From Actinoplanes oblitus (GTDB taxonomy: Bacteria > Actinomycetota > Actinomycetes > Mycobacteriales > Micromonosporaceae), in the NCBI RefSeq assembly GCF_030252345.1, contig NZ_CP126980.1:6277501-6341500 (forward strand): 64,000 nucleotides of DNA. The letters are read 5' to 3'. Shown piece by piece: positions 45,237 through 53,312 of this stretch (position 1 is its first letter; each line of letters begins with the position of its first letter). Made by a program: the position numbers and the translations under genes. The notes under the pieces were generated by a model. It saw only the letters and a list, made by a program, of their open reading frames with translations. It had not been told where the DNA came from and did no database searches.

Positions 45237-45338
45237 CGCGAGAACGAGCACGGCCGCACCATCGGACCCGCGCGAGAACAGGCACGGACCCACCATCGGA
45301 CCCGCGCGAGAACGAGCACGGCCGCACCATCGGACCCG
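45237..45338 (+). repeat. 34-bp tandem repeat, three copies
   Basis: Units begin at 45237, 45271 and 45305 with CGCGAGAACGAGCACGGCCG (unit 2 has AGGCACGGACC variants) and end ACCATCGGACCCG; the start of a fourth unit (CGCG) follows. There are no spacers, so this is not CRISPR. It lies between two unrelated genes and encodes nothing credible. Confidence 0.85.
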
Positions 45339-45406
45339 CGCGACCACGAGGACCGCCGCGCCGCGATCCGGGTCACCGCCGGGAGTTCGCGTGGCATGAT
45401 GCGTCG

Positions 45407-45805
45407 ATGGCCACCGAGTCCCGGCATGTGACCGAGCACATCGATCGACCGGCCCGGGTGGTGTACGCATACGCCGCCGACCCGGCCAACCTCGCGCACT
45501 GGGCACCCGGCCTGGGCAGCTCGGTGCGCCTCGAGGACGGCCGCTGGCTGGTCGACGTGCCGGGCGGCGGAGCGGCCGAGGTGGTCTTCGTCCCGCGCAA
45601 CGACTTCGGGGTTCTCGACCACGAGGTGCTGCTGCCCGGCGGCGGGATCGTCCACGTCCCGTTCCGGGTGCTGGCCGACGGGGAGCACGCCGAGGTGGTG
45701 TTCACCGTCCGGCGGGCCGCCGGGATGACCGACGAGGAGTTCGACAGGGACGCCGCGGCGGTCGCCGCCGACCTGGCCAGGCTCAAACGGATCCTGGAGG
45801 GCTGA
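45407..45805 (+). CDS. SRPBCC-superfamily protein (polyketide cyclase/dehydrase-like)
   Basis: This 132-residue protein fits the helix-grip fold: VTEHIDRPARVVYAYAADPA at the start, AHWAPGLG, a beta-rich centre and a long C-terminal helix (DEEFDRDAAAVAADLARLKR). Such proteins bind hydrophobic ligands; catalysis cannot be inferred. CATGAT at 45395-45400 lies six bases before the ATG, a weak -10 candidate. The gene converges on the acetyltransferase, ten bases away. Confidence 0.75.
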   Translation: MATESRHVTEHIDRPARVVYAYAADPANLAHWAPGLGSSVRLEDGRWLVDVPGGGAAEVVFVPRNDFGVLDHEVLLPGGGIVHVPFRVLADGEHAEVVFTVRRAAGMTDEEFDRDAAAVAADLARLKRILEG

Positions 45806-45820
45806 CGCCCCGGGTCAGCC
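45800..45820. terminator. Short dyad spanning two convergent stop codons
   Basis: GGCTGAC and GTCAGCC flank GCCCCGG, and each arm contains the stop codon of one of the two convergent genes. It may serve as a weak bidirectional terminator. Confidence 0.4.
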
Positions 45821-46351
45821 GAGCTGCTGCTCCAGGACCTGACCCGGCCACGGCTCGCGGCCGGGCTGCGGGACGGTGAACTGCTGGGTGGGGGTGAAAC
45901 CCTGGCGTTCGTAGTACCGGACCAGTGCCCGGTCGTCCCCGGCGTAACAGTCGACGCGCAGCAGCCCGGCGCCCGAGGCCACCGCGAGCCGTCGGGCGTA
46001 CGCCAGCAGCCGGCGGCCGAGGCCCTGGCCGGCGTACTCCCGGTCGGTCACCAGCAGCACGACGTAGAGCTCCGGCTCCGGGGCCGGGTCCACGTAGGAC
46101 GGCGGCTGGCCGATGCCGAGCGCGCCGACCACGTCCTCCCCGCGGACCGCCAGGTGCAGGCCACCGTCGGCGGCGATCCCGGAGATGAGCGTGGTGAGCC
46201 GGCGGCTCTCGGACAGCGGCGCGGTACCCCACTGGCCGGGCCGGCCGCGGGCGGTCAGCCACCGCACCGCCCCGTCGAGCAGATCCATCACGGCCGGTAC
46301 GTCATCGGAGTCCCCCGGCCGAATGTCTGTCCACTCTGTACCGTCGCTCAT
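45815..46351 (-). CDS. GNAT-family N-acetyltransferase
   Basis: This protein of about 178 residues has the acetyl-CoA-binding motif VTDREYAGQGLGRRLLAYA and the C-terminal YYERQGFTPTQQF. The acceptor is unknown. ATG 46351 begins MSDGTEWTDIRPGD; ATG 46360 (MFQMSDG) is equally possible and no clear ribosome site decides. Confidence 0.85.
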   Translation of the reverse strand: MSDGTEWTDIRPGDSDDVPAVMDLLDGAVRWLTARGRPGQWGTAPLSESRRLTTLISGIAADGGLHLAVRGEDVVGALGIGQPPSYVDPAPEPELYVVLLVTDREYAGQGLGRRLLAYARRLAVASGAGLLRVDCYAGDDRALVRYYERQGFTPTQQFTVPQPGREPWPGQVLEQQLG

Positions 46352-46411
46352 CTGAAACATTCTGCCGCACGACTCGGGCCAACCGGAGAAACGGTCCACC
46401 CGCGATTCTCA

Positions 46412-47338
46412 TCAGGCGCAGTCGTCGCCGATGTCCAGCGGATGCTCCGGCTTCGCCAGCTGGTCGGGGTCCTCGGTGTCCGGCAGCGCGGTGCCCCCGA
46501 TGCCCTTCGGCGTCGGCGCCAGCAGCCCCTTCTTCCCCGCGGCACAGTCGACCCAGGCACTGTAGGACCGGGTCGCGCCGACCCACATCCCGCGATCGCT
46601 CCGCCGCACCGTCTCGTCCTGCACGAAGTTCCAGTCGACCTGGTCGTGCTCGACGGCGAGCGGCCGGTAGGCGAACTCGCCCTGGAACGCGTAGACCCAG
46701 ACGAAGTTGGTGGTCACCCGCAGGACTCGGGTGCGGCCGTCCATCACCGACTCGTAGGTGACCCGCCCACTGACCCGCGGCTCGTTCCGCGGATCCAGCT
46801 TGACCGCCGGGTCGATCCAGGTCAGTACGTTGGTGAAGGTCTTGTCGCGCACCGACTTCTCGAATCGGGCACGCGCGCCCGGGGCCAGCAACCGCAGGAA
46901 CCCGCTCGTCCGATGGTCGACGATCATGTCGTGGTCCAGCCGGGCGAGGATCAGCGCGGTCCGGACCTTGGCGAGCGCCACGGCGACCTCGGCCGCGCTG
47001 AACCCGGTGACCGCCTTGGCCGGCGGCAGGGTGATCCCGGCCGCCCCGATCGGATAGTGCGCCGCGGCCGTGCCCTCGAACGGGCTGGTCGGCGCGGCGC
47101 TGGTGGTAGTGGTCGCGGTGACGCCGTCCGGCACGCCCGGTCGCGCGGCCGGGGTGTCGTCGTCGCTGAGCGCCCACCGCACCGCCGGGACCACCGCGGC
47201 GATCAGCACGGCCGCCAGGAGCAGCGGAATCAGGTGGCGGAGCAGCCGGACCCGGCGCCCCCACCGCACCTTGCGCTCGGTCTTGCGCGCCCAGTCCTGG
47301 AGCTGCGCGATCGGATCGCTCTCGTCGTGCTGATTCAT
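46412..47338 (-). CDS. Single-pass membrane protein of unknown function
   Basis: This 308-residue protein has a charged cytoplasmic N-terminus (about 35 residues), one helix (HLIPLLLAAVLIAAVVPAVRW) and an extracellular domain of about 240 residues with a Thr/Ala linker. The outer domain begins with FSAAEVAVALAKVRTALILA and contains FEKSVRDKTFTNVLTW and NFVWVYAFQG. It has three cysteines. I do not recognise it; such proteins occur widely in actinobacteria as predicted secreted or anchored factors. Confidence 0.75.
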   Translation of the reverse strand: MNQHDESDPIAQLQDWARKTERKVRWGRRVRLLRHLIPLLLAAVLIAAVVPAVRWALSDDDTPAARPGVPDGVTATTTTSAAPTSPFEGTAAAHYPIGAAGITLPPAKAVTGFSAAEVAVALAKVRTALILARLDHDMIVDHRTSGFLRLLAPGARARFEKSVRDKTFTNVLTWIDPAVKLDPRNEPRVSGRVTYESVMDGRTRVLRVTTNFVWVYAFQGEFAYRPLAVEHDQVDWNFVQDETVRRSDRGMWVGATRSYSAWVDCAAGKKGLLAPTPKGIGGTALPDTEDPDQLAKPEHPLDIGDDCA

Positions 47339-47652
47339 CCGTGTGGTCCCCGCGTCCCGCGTTCATCCGAGCGAGATCAGTATGAACCAGCCATCGATCT
47401 TGCGGAATGCGTGCGCACCGGGCCGCCACGTCCGGCCCGCCCCGGGCCGGCGCGCCGGCCACCCGACGGTGGCCGATTTCGCCCCGGCCGATCCGGTCGA
47501 CATCACCGTTGGTGATCACGCGGCGGCGGCCCGGCTGTCCGGAAGCGAGCTGTCCGGCCACCACGACGCGACCCGCCCACGCCCGGAGCCCACCCCCGCC
47601 GAATAATCTACATAGGGCTTGACCCGCCGGTATCCACGTCTACCGTTTGGTT
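47339..47652. other. 314-base spacer between divergent genes
   Basis: This gap separates the membrane protein gene and the TPR-like gene. Apart from the promoter at 47619-47646 I see no gene, repeat or RNA structure; an open frame of 87 codons here lacks a ribosome site and any family signature. Confidence 0.6.
47619..47646 (+). promoter_or_regulatory. Sigma-70-type promoter, leaderless
   Basis: TTGACC (47619-47624), 16 bases, TACCGT (47641-47646), then six bases to ATG 47653. Transcription would begin at or next to the start codon. Confidence 0.6.
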
Positions 47653-48099
47653 ATGAGCGACGAGGAGTTCATCCACACGGCCCTCGTCGTGGCGTTCACG
47701 GCGGCACCGGGGCACCCCCGCGGCCTCCAGCACGCCATTGACGAGATCTACCGGCTGTTACATGAGGCCCCACCAGGGCATCCCGACCTGGTGATCGGGT
47801 GGGGGGTCCTCTTCGATCTGCTCCAGGAGCGCGCCGAGCACACCGGCGCGCTCGGCGACTGGGACGCGCTGGTCGACGCGGCCGGCTGCATGGTGCTGGT
47901 GGCCGAGCCCGGCACCGAGCTGGCGGTGCGCGCCCGGCGGCGGCGGTGGCAGGCGCTGCTGCTGCGTCACCAGGCCACCCGGGACCCGGCCGATCTCCGG
48001 GACGCCAAGGTGGCAGCGACGGCGGTGGCCCTGGCGGCCGCCGAGGTCCCCCGCTCTCCGCATCAGCCGCGGCCGCGCCGGCCGTGGCGATGTGATTGA
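47653..48099 (+). CDS. Small helical protein resembling the TPR part of CHAT proteins
   Basis: This 148-residue protein has helical repeats such as AIDEIYRLLHEAPPGHPDLV, ALGDWDALVDAAGCMVLVAE and HQATRDPADLRDAKVAATAV, the kind of degenerate TPR found N-terminal to CHAT protease domains in actinobacteria. The CHAT part is missing and the C-terminus turns into RSPHQPRPRRPWRCD, so it may be a truncated derivative. The next open frame is the cellulase. Function unknown. Confidence 0.6.
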   Translation: MSDEEFIHTALVVAFTAAPGHPRGLQHAIDEIYRLLHEAPPGHPDLVIGWGVLFDLLQERAEHTGALGDWDALVDAAGCMVLVAEPGTELAVRARRRRWQALLLRHQATRDPADLRDAKVAATAVALAAAEVPRSPHQPRPRRPWRCD

Positions 48100-48112
48100 T
48101 CCACCACCCGTG

Positions 48113-48141
48113 TTTACACGTACCTAGGGGCGGGTTACAGT
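48113..48141 (+). promoter_or_regulatory. Promoter of the cellulase gene
   Basis: TTTACA (48113-48118), 17 bases, TACAGT (48136-48141) closely fits the vegetative consensus. The CebR box begins 12 bases after the -10, across the expected transcription start. Confidence 0.7.
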
Positions 48142-48153
48142 CGTCACCCGTTA

Positions 48154-48167
48154 TGGGAGCGCTCCCA
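48154..48167. promoter_or_regulatory. CebR operator (perfect palindrome TGGGAGCGCTCCCA)
   Basis: This 14-bp sequence is identical to the CebR box described in Streptomyces, where cellobiose or cellotriose releases the LacI-family repressor CebR from cellulase genes. It sits just downstream of the promoter, where it would block initiation. Confidence 0.9.
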
Positions 48168-48197
48168 AATCCCCCTCCCCCCGAAGGTGACGCAGCG

Positions 48198-49685
48198 TTG
48201 AAGCGTAGTGTAAAGACCATCCTGGCCGCGGCGTTCGCCGCGGCCGCCGTTTCCGCTGTGGCGTTCTTCGCGCTGCCGGCGAGCGCCGAAGCGGCCTCGT
48301 TCACGGTGACGAACTCGTGGAACTCGGGATACCAGGGCGAGATCACGGTCAGCAACCCGTCCTCCTCGAAGATCGACAGGTGGAAGGTCGAGCTCACCCT
48401 CCCGGCCGGGTCGACGATCGGTCAGTCCTGGAACACCACCCTCGCCGCTTCGGGCCAGACCTTCACCTTCACCCCGGCCGGCTGGAACGCCTCGATCGCC
48501 GGGGGCGCCGCGACGAGCTTCGGCTTCATCGTCAACGGCACCGGCCGCCCGACGGCGTGCACCGTCAACGGGCAGGCGTGCACCGGGCTGACCGGCACGC
48601 CGGCCACCAGCTCGCCGGCCGCGACGCCGGGCACCGCGACCCCCACCGCGACGACCGCGTCGCCCACCGTGTCGCCGACCACCTCGCCGAAGCCGAGCAC
48701 CGCGTCGCCGACCGCGACCACCGCGTCGCCCACGCCGACCAGGACCGCGACGGGCGGCACCCCGCTGGCCGTCAACGGGCAGCTCAAGGTCTGCGGCGTC
48801 AACCTGTGCAACGCGGCCGGCAAGAAGATCCAGCTGCGCGGCGTGAGCAGCCACGGCATCCACTGGTTCCCCAGCTGCTACACCGGCGCGGCACTGGACG
48901 CCCTCGCCACCGACTGGAACGCCGACCTGTTCCGGATCGCGATGTACGTGCAGGAGGGCGGCTACGAGTCCGACCCGAGCGGCTTGACCGGCAAGGTGAA
49001 CAGCCTGGTCGACCAGGCCGAGGCGCGCGGCATGTACGCCCTGATCGACTTCCACGTCCTCAACCCCGGTGACCCGAGCTTCAACCTCGGCCGGGCCAAG
49101 GAGTTCTTCGCCAAGGTGGCCGCCCGCAACGCGGACAAGAAGAACGTGATCTACGAGATCGCCAACGAGCCGAACGGCGTCAGCTGGGCCACCATCAAGA
49201 GCTACGCCGAGCAGGTCATCCCGGTGATCCGGGCGAACGACCCGGACGGCATCGTGGTGGTCGGCACCCGCGGCTGGTCCTCGCTGGGCGTCTCCGAGGG
49301 CTCGTCGTCCGCCGAGATCGTCAGCAACCCGGTGAACGCGTCGAACGTGATGTACGCGTTCCACTTCTACGCGGCGTCGCACCGGGACGACTACCGGGCC
49401 GAGGTGCAGAAGGCGGCCGCCTCGCTGCCGCTGTTCGTCACCGAGTTCGGCACGGTCAGCGCCAGCGGCGACGGCGCTGTCGACACGGCCGGCACCACCG
49501 CCTGGCTCGACCTGCTCGACAAGCTGAAGATCAGTTACGCCAACTGGAACTTCGGCGACAAGAGCGAGGGCAGCTCGATCCTGAAGCCCGGCGCCTGCTC
49601 CGCCGGCACCTTCGCCGGCACCGCTCCGCTCACCGCGTCGGGCCAGCTGATCCGCTCCCGGATCCGCACCGCCGACGACTTCTGA
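48198..49685 (+). CDS. Secreted endoglucanase: CBM2 plus GH5 catalytic domain
   Basis: This 495-residue exported enzyme hydrolyses internal beta-1,4 bonds of cellulose. Order: signal peptide (to about residue 31, PASAEA), CBM2 (about 32-130: SFTVTNSWNSGYQGEITVSN, then WNASIAGGAATSFGF), Thr/Ser/Pro linker (131-193), GH5 domain (about 195-495) with acid/base Glu in IYEIANEPNG and nucleophile Glu in LFVTEFGT. The start is TTG 48198 with AAGGTG upstream; an in-frame ATG at 48153 overlaps the CebR operator and is unlikely. An intrinsic terminator follows. Confidence 0.93.
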   Translation: MKRSVKTILAAAFAAAAVSAVAFFALPASAEAASFTVTNSWNSGYQGEITVSNPSSSKIDRWKVELTLPAGSTIGQSWNTTLAASGQTFTFTPAGWNASIAGGAATSFGFIVNGTGRPTACTVNGQACTGLTGTPATSSPAATPGTATPTATTASPTVSPTTSPKPSTASPTATTASPTPTRTATGGTPLAVNGQLKVCGVNLCNAAGKKIQLRGVSSHGIHWFPSCYTGAALDALATDWNADLFRIAMYVQEGGYESDPSGLTGKVNSLVDQAEARGMYALIDFHVLNPGDPSFNLGRAKEFFAKVAARNADKKNVIYEIANEPNGVSWATIKSYAEQVIPVIRANDPDGIVVVGTRGWSSLGVSEGSSSAEIVSNPVNASNVMYAFHFYAASHRDDYRAEVQKAAASLPLFVTEFGTVSASGDGAVDTAGTTAWLDLLDKLKISYANWNFGDKSEGSSILKPGACSAGTFAGTAPLTASGQLIRSRIRTADDF

Positions 49686-49721
49686 TCTCTGGTCCGCCCT
49701 CCCCTGCGTGCGGACCACTCG

Positions 49722-49754
49722 AACCGGGCCGGGACCCTACCCCGGCCCGGTTTT
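49722..49754 (+). terminator. Intrinsic terminator of the cellulase gene
   Basis: AACCGGGCCGGG and CCCGGCCCGGTT (12 of 12) flank ACCCTAC; TTTT follows at 49751-49754. Confidence 0.88.
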
Positions 49755-49783
49755 CGGGTTCCAGGGCGAAGCGCATAAAAATT

Positions 49784-49813
49784 CAGCCTTATATAAGTAT
49801 CTAGTGATAGGCT
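49784..49813 (+). promoter_or_regulatory. Promoter/operator region of the ArsR-type gene
   Basis: A strikingly AT-rich stretch (about 49785-49812) contains an imperfect dyad (AGCCTTAT ... ATAGGCT). TAGGCT at 49808-49813 lies six bases before the GTG start, again fitting a leaderless transcript; the dyad probably binds the encoded regulator. Confidence 0.5.
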
Positions 49814-49819
49814 CACGCC

Positions 49820-50176
49820 GTGCATGCGTTCGATGTGCTTGGGGACCCGGTGCGGCGTCGCATCCTGGAGTTGCTCGCCGACGGCGAGCAGTCGTCCGGC
49901 GCGGTGACCACGGTGATCCGTGCCGAGTTCGGCATCTCCCAGCCCGCCGTGTCGCAGCATCTCAAGGTGCTGCGGGACAACGGTTTCGCCACCGTCCGGC
50001 CGGACGGCGCCCGGCGGCTCTACACGGTCGACGACACCGCGCTGCGCGAGGCGGACGCGTGGCTGAGCCGGTTCCGCCGGTTCTGGACGCCGCACCTCGC
50101 CGCGATGGCCACCGAGGTCGCCCGCGGCAAGAGACTGCGGCGCCTGGCCGCATCCGACGAGACCCGGCCCGGCTAG
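49820..50176 (+). CDS. ArsR-family winged-helix regulator
   Basis: This 118-residue regulator starts MHAFDVLGDPVRRRILELLA, with the recognition helix ISQPAVSQHLKVLRDNGFAT. No cysteine pair for metal binding is present, so it belongs to the non-metal subgroup commonly paired with SRPBCC/AHSA1 proteins. The next gene is exactly such a protein. It probably represses both, acting at the dyad upstream. Confidence 0.9.
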   Translation: MHAFDVLGDPVRRRILELLADGEQSSGAVTTVIRAEFGISQPAVSQHLKVLRDNGFATVRPDGARRLYTVDDTALREADAWLSRFRRFWTPHLAAMATEVARGKRLRRLAASDETRPG

Positions 50177-50268
50177 CGGCCGCATGCGGCACGACCCGGC
50201 CCGGCCGGTGGCCGCTTCGGTGAACCCGGCCGCATCCGATGGCTTCAGGAGCAGCGAAGGAGCAGCGA

Positions 50269-50901
50269 ATGATCGACGTGACCGAGCAGATCAACAACGT
50301 CCGGCGGACCCTCGGCGACAGGATCCTGGAGGCCGGTGCGGCCCGGGTGCTGACCATCAGCCAGGTCTACGACACCGACCTCGACGACATGTGGGACGTG
50401 GTGTCGAACCCGGAACGCATCGCCCGCTGGTTCCTGCCGGTCTCCGGTGACCTGCGCGAGGGCGGGAAGTACCAGTTCGAGGGCCAGGCCGGCGGCACCA
50501 TCACCCGCTGCGACAAGCCGCTGTCGGTCGCCGCCACCTGGGAGTTCGGCGGGCAGGTCAGCTGGGTCGAGGTCCGCCTCACGCCGGAGGGCGACGGGCG
50601 CACCCGGTTCGAGCTGGAGCACACCGCGCCGATCGACGAGCACTGGGACAGGTTCGGGCCGGGCGCGGTCGGGATCGGCTGGGACATGGCCGTCTGGGGC
50701 CTGGCCAACCACCTCGCCGCGCCGGACGTCCCGCTCGACAAGGACGCCGCGATGGCGTGGATGGTGTCCGCCGACGGCAAGCGGTTCATGAAGCTCAGCA
50801 GCGACGCGTGGGCAGCCGCCGACCTGGCTCTCGGCACCGACCCGGCCGATGTGGACAGGCGGGCCGCGGCGACGTTCGCCGCTTACACGGCGACGGAATA
50901 G
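50269..50901 (+). CDS. SRPBCC (AHSA1-like) domain protein
   Basis: This 210-residue protein has the AHSA1/START-like fold: VLTISQVYDTDLDDMWDVVS, NPERIARWFLPVSGDL, GTITRCDKPLSVAATWEFGG and RFELEHTAPIDEHWDRFGPG. AAGGAG six bases upstream sets ATG 50269. It is probably cotranscribed with the ArsR regulator, 92 bases upstream. Ligand or client is unknown. Confidence 0.85.
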   Translation: MIDVTEQINNVRRTLGDRILEAGAARVLTISQVYDTDLDDMWDVVSNPERIARWFLPVSGDLREGGKYQFEGQAGGTITRCDKPLSVAATWEFGGQVSWVEVRLTPEGDGRTRFELEHTAPIDEHWDRFGPGAVGIGWDMAVWGLANHLAAPDVPLDKDAAMAWMVSADGKRFMKLSSDAWAAADLALGTDPADVDRRAAATFAAYTATE

Positions 50902-50986
50902 GACCGATTCACGGTACGCCGGTCCGCCGTGCGCCGGCCCGGCCTCCCGTCCCGCACCGGCCGGCGCGTCCCTCGCCGGGCGGCGC

Positions 50987-51853
50987 TCACTCGTCGCCGA
51001 GCAGCGCGTCCAGCACCACCCGGTCGTCGGTGATCGCGGCCTTCCACACCGCCCAGCCCCGGCCCCGCGCCCAGGTCCCCGGGTCCACGGCCAGCCGCTC
51101 GCGGAAGACGCGGCGGCTGGCCGGCGGCAGGAAGGTCCACGCGATCACCAGGTCGCACGCCGGATCGCCGACCCCGGACGTGCCGAAGTCGATCACCGCG
51201 CTCAGCTTCCCGTCCCGGACCAGCAGGTTGCCGGGCGCCACGTCGCCGTGGAACCAGACCGGCTTCCCGGTCCACCTCGCGGCCAGCGCCTCCGCCCAGA
51301 TCGCCAGCAGCCGGTCGCCGTCGGGAAAGCCGGGAGCGGCCGACCGCATCTGGGCGTCATAGGTGCGCAGCGGGCCGCCGCGAAACCAGTTGTGCTGGCC
51401 GGGCGGCGGCCCGCCGGCGGCGTCGATCTGCTGCAGCGCGAGGAGGAAGTCGGCGATCGCCACAGCGAAGGCATCGGTGTCGGCGATCGTCGCGGTGGCG
51501 GCCGGCTCCCCGTCGAGCCAGCGGTAGACCGACCACGGGTGCGGGTAGTCCGCCGACGGCAGCCCCTCGGCGAGCGGGGCCGGGATCGGCAGCGGCAACT
51601 GCCGGGCCAGGACGGGTAGCCAGCGCTGCTCCTTGGCGACGGCACCGGCGTACTCCCCGGCGCTGGGCAGCCGGACCAGCATCTCGTCGCCCAGGTGGAA
51701 GGTGCGGTTGTCCCAGCCGGGGGTGGCGACCTCGCGCACCGGGAGGCCGGCCCACTCCGGGAACTGCGTGGCGACCAGCCGGCGCACCAGCTCCGCGGCG
51801 ATCGGCGGGCGGTGCGGGACGGGTCCCAGGTCGAACTCCGTTTCGTCGCTCAT
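50987..51853 (-). CDS. Aminoglycoside phosphotransferase family (APH) protein
   Basis: This 288-residue kinase-like protein has VWFHGDVAPGNLLV (catalytic Asp in HGD-x4-N) and AVIDFGTSGVGDPACDL (metal-binding Asp). The N-terminal lobe includes REVATPGWDNRTFHLGDEML. Members phosphorylate antibiotics or other metabolites; the actual substrate cannot be told and resistance should not be assumed. ATG 51853 follows a GGTGGGGTGG stretch. Confidence 0.87.
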   Translation of the reverse strand: MSDETEFDLGPVPHRPPIAAELVRRLVATQFPEWAGLPVREVATPGWDNRTFHLGDEMLVRLPSAGEYAGAVAKEQRWLPVLARQLPLPIPAPLAEGLPSADYPHPWSVYRWLDGEPAATATIADTDAFAVAIADFLLALQQIDAAGGPPPGQHNWFRGGPLRTYDAQMRSAAPGFPDGDRLLAIWAEALAARWTGKPVWFHGDVAPGNLLVRDGKLSAVIDFGTSGVGDPACDLVIAWTFLPPASRRVFRERLAVDPGTWARGRGWAVWKAAITDDRVVLDALLGDE

Positions 51854-51967
51854 CGGGCCACCCCACCGGCCCCGCCGGCACCGGGCAAGCGATTTTCCTG
51901 GCGGCGGGCCCGGCGCCCGGCGCGCGGTGGGTTGCCCCGGCGGGCGCGATGGCGTATCCACTGCGTC

Positions 51968-52315
51968 ATGGACGGGGATGAACTGTTGCGGCACTGTCTC
52001 GCCAAGCCGGGCGCCTGGCGGGACGAACCATGGGAGAACGACGTCGTGGTCAAGGTCGGCCCGAAGATCTTCGCCTTTCTCGGGAGCACCGGCACCACCG
52101 TCGGCGTGAAGTGCGGCAAGGGCCGTGACCTGGCCGACGAGTGGCTGGTCCGGTACCCGGAGGACGCCACCGCCAGCGCCTACATCGGCCGGCACGGCTG
52201 GAACACACTCCGGCTGCGGGGCGCCATCCCGGCCGACGAGATCCGCGAGGCCGTCGACGCCTCCTACGAGGCGGTGGTGGCTTCCCTCCCCAAGAAGGAT
52301 CGCCCCACCGGTTGA
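51968..52315 (+). CDS. MmcQ/YjbR-family protein
   Basis: This 115-residue protein has the YjbR fold signature: LLRHCLAKPGAWRDEPWEND, VKVGPKIFAFLG, YIGRHGWNTLRLRGAIPADE and IREAVDASYEAVVASLP. The family is a DNA-binding-like fold of unestablished function. It is divergent from the APH-like gene, 114 bases away. Confidence 0.85.
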   Translation: MDGDELLRHCLAKPGAWRDEPWENDVVVKVGPKIFAFLGSTGTTVGVKCGKGRDLADEWLVRYPEDATASAYIGRHGWNTLRLRGAIPADEIREAVDASYEAVVASLPKKDRPTG

Positions 52316-52622
52316 CCCCACGCCCGCGCCGCCGTCGACGAGCCACCCGGGCTGGCCCCCACGGTGGTCTCAACGGCCCGGAGAGGGCCATGAGCACCAG
52401 CCGGGACCGGCGGCGCGCCGCGGTCGTGGGTCGGACGGGCCTCGCGGCCGGTGCACGAACCGGCCCGGCGGCGCGTCGCCGCCGTGAGCGGCAGCGGCCT
52501 CGCGGCCGTGCGCACGGACTCGGCCCGGCGGTGCGTCGCGGTCGTGAGCCGGGACCACAGCGCGCGTAGCCACGGGAGGGGCAGCTGCGGTTGCGGGAGG
52601 GCGAGATCGTACGAAATCGGGG
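52316..52622. other. 307-base spacer with imperfect repeats
   Basis: Between the YjbR-like gene and the TetR gene (convergent) lie two and a half copies of a 58-60-bp degenerate repeat, described separately. No credible gene is present. Confidence 0.55.
52409..52560 (+). repeat. 58-60-bp imperfect tandem repeat, 2.5 copies
   Basis: Units starting at 52409, 52467 and 52527 share GGCGG(C/T)GCG(C/T)CGC, GTCGTG or GCCGTG, GGCCTCGCGGCCG and end in CGGCCC. Divergence suggests an old duplication. Confidence 0.5.
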
Positions 52623-53228
52623 TTATCGGGGGGAAGCCGAGACGAGGACGAAGTCCACCAGGGCGCGGGCGTAGTCGTCGGCGCCGGCGGCCACCTGGTC
52701 GCGGAGGTGGGGCGGGGTGGCCAGGACGTGGTTCATCACGCCGCCGCAGACGCAGTCCAGCAGGAGGGTGACGCTGGTCTCCGGGGGGAGTTCGCCGCGG
52801 GCGATGGCCCGGCGGACGATGGCTCGGGCGGCCAGGACCTGGGACTCCTGGAGGCGGTGCAGGTGGTCGCGGACTTCCGGGACCCGCTGCGCGTCGATGC
52901 GCAGCTGGAGGGCGGCCCGGCCGGACTCGCCCAGGTAGGAGCGCTGGACCTGGCGGGCGAGGCTGATCAGGTCGGCGCGCACCGAACCGGTATCGATGTC
53001 CTCGATGCCGTTCAGCCGGGCGGCCAGCGCGGCGGCCAGCAGGGCTTCCTTGTTGGGCCAGCGGAGGTAGATGGAGGCCTTGCCGACGCCGGCCCGGCGG
53101 GCGACGGTGTCGATGGTGAAGCGGTGCCAGCCGTTCTCGCCGAAGACCTCGGCGGCGGCTCGGGTGATGCGCTCGTCGACCTCCGGGTCGCGGGGGCGCC
53201 CGACCGGGCCTTGTGGGGTTGGTGACAT
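52623..53228 (-). CDS. TetR-family transcriptional repressor
   Basis: This 201-residue regulator has an N-terminal helix-turn-helix (ITRAAAEVFGENGWHRFTID, VARRAGVGKASIYLRWPNKE) and a helical ligand domain with a TetR_C-like LRIDAQRVPEVRDHLHRL. It is divergent from a metallo-beta-lactamase-fold hydrolase with a perfect palindrome between them that overlaps its promoter. It probably represses both genes. Confidence 0.92.
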   Translation of the reverse strand: MSPTPQGPVGRPRDPEVDERITRAAAEVFGENGWHRFTIDTVARRAGVGKASIYLRWPNKEALLAAALAARLNGIEDIDTGSVRADLISLARQVQRSYLGESGRAALQLRIDAQRVPEVRDHLHRLQESQVLAARAIVRRAIARGELPPETSVTLLLDCVCGGVMNHVLATPPHLRDQVAAGADDYARALVDFVLVSASPR

Positions 53229-53276
53229 CGGGCGGGCTCCCGTTGCTGGACGGATCTTGGCCAGTATAGGGTCGGC

Positions 53277-53301
53277 TTCCTAGACCAAAGTCGTCTAGGA
53301 A
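53277..53301. promoter_or_regulatory. TetR-type operator (perfect palindrome)
   Basis: Arms TTCCTAGAC and GTCTAGGAA (9 of 9) flank CAAAGTC. On the minus strand a good -10 (TATACT, 53268-53263) places the operator over the -35 of the TetR gene; on the plus strand it ends 11 bases before the hydrolase ATG. Confidence 0.8.
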
Positions 53302-53312
53302 ATGGGGTTCGG

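Noticed and set aside
45237..45338. Possible CRISPR array
   Set aside because: Repeats are directly adjacent with no unique spacers, and no cas genes are present.
47343..47606. 87-codon open frame in the spacer before the TPR-like gene
   Set aside because: No ribosome site, no recognisable family, and it overlaps the promoter region of neighbours.
48153..48197. ATG start for the cellulase at 48153
   Set aside because: The ATG overlaps the CebR operator and lies close to the predicted transcription start; the signal peptide begins naturally at TTG 48198 with a ribosome site.
50987..51853. Antibiotic resistance gene
   Set aside because: The APH fold is shared by many kinases of ordinary metabolites and no specific resistance subfamily is recognisable.
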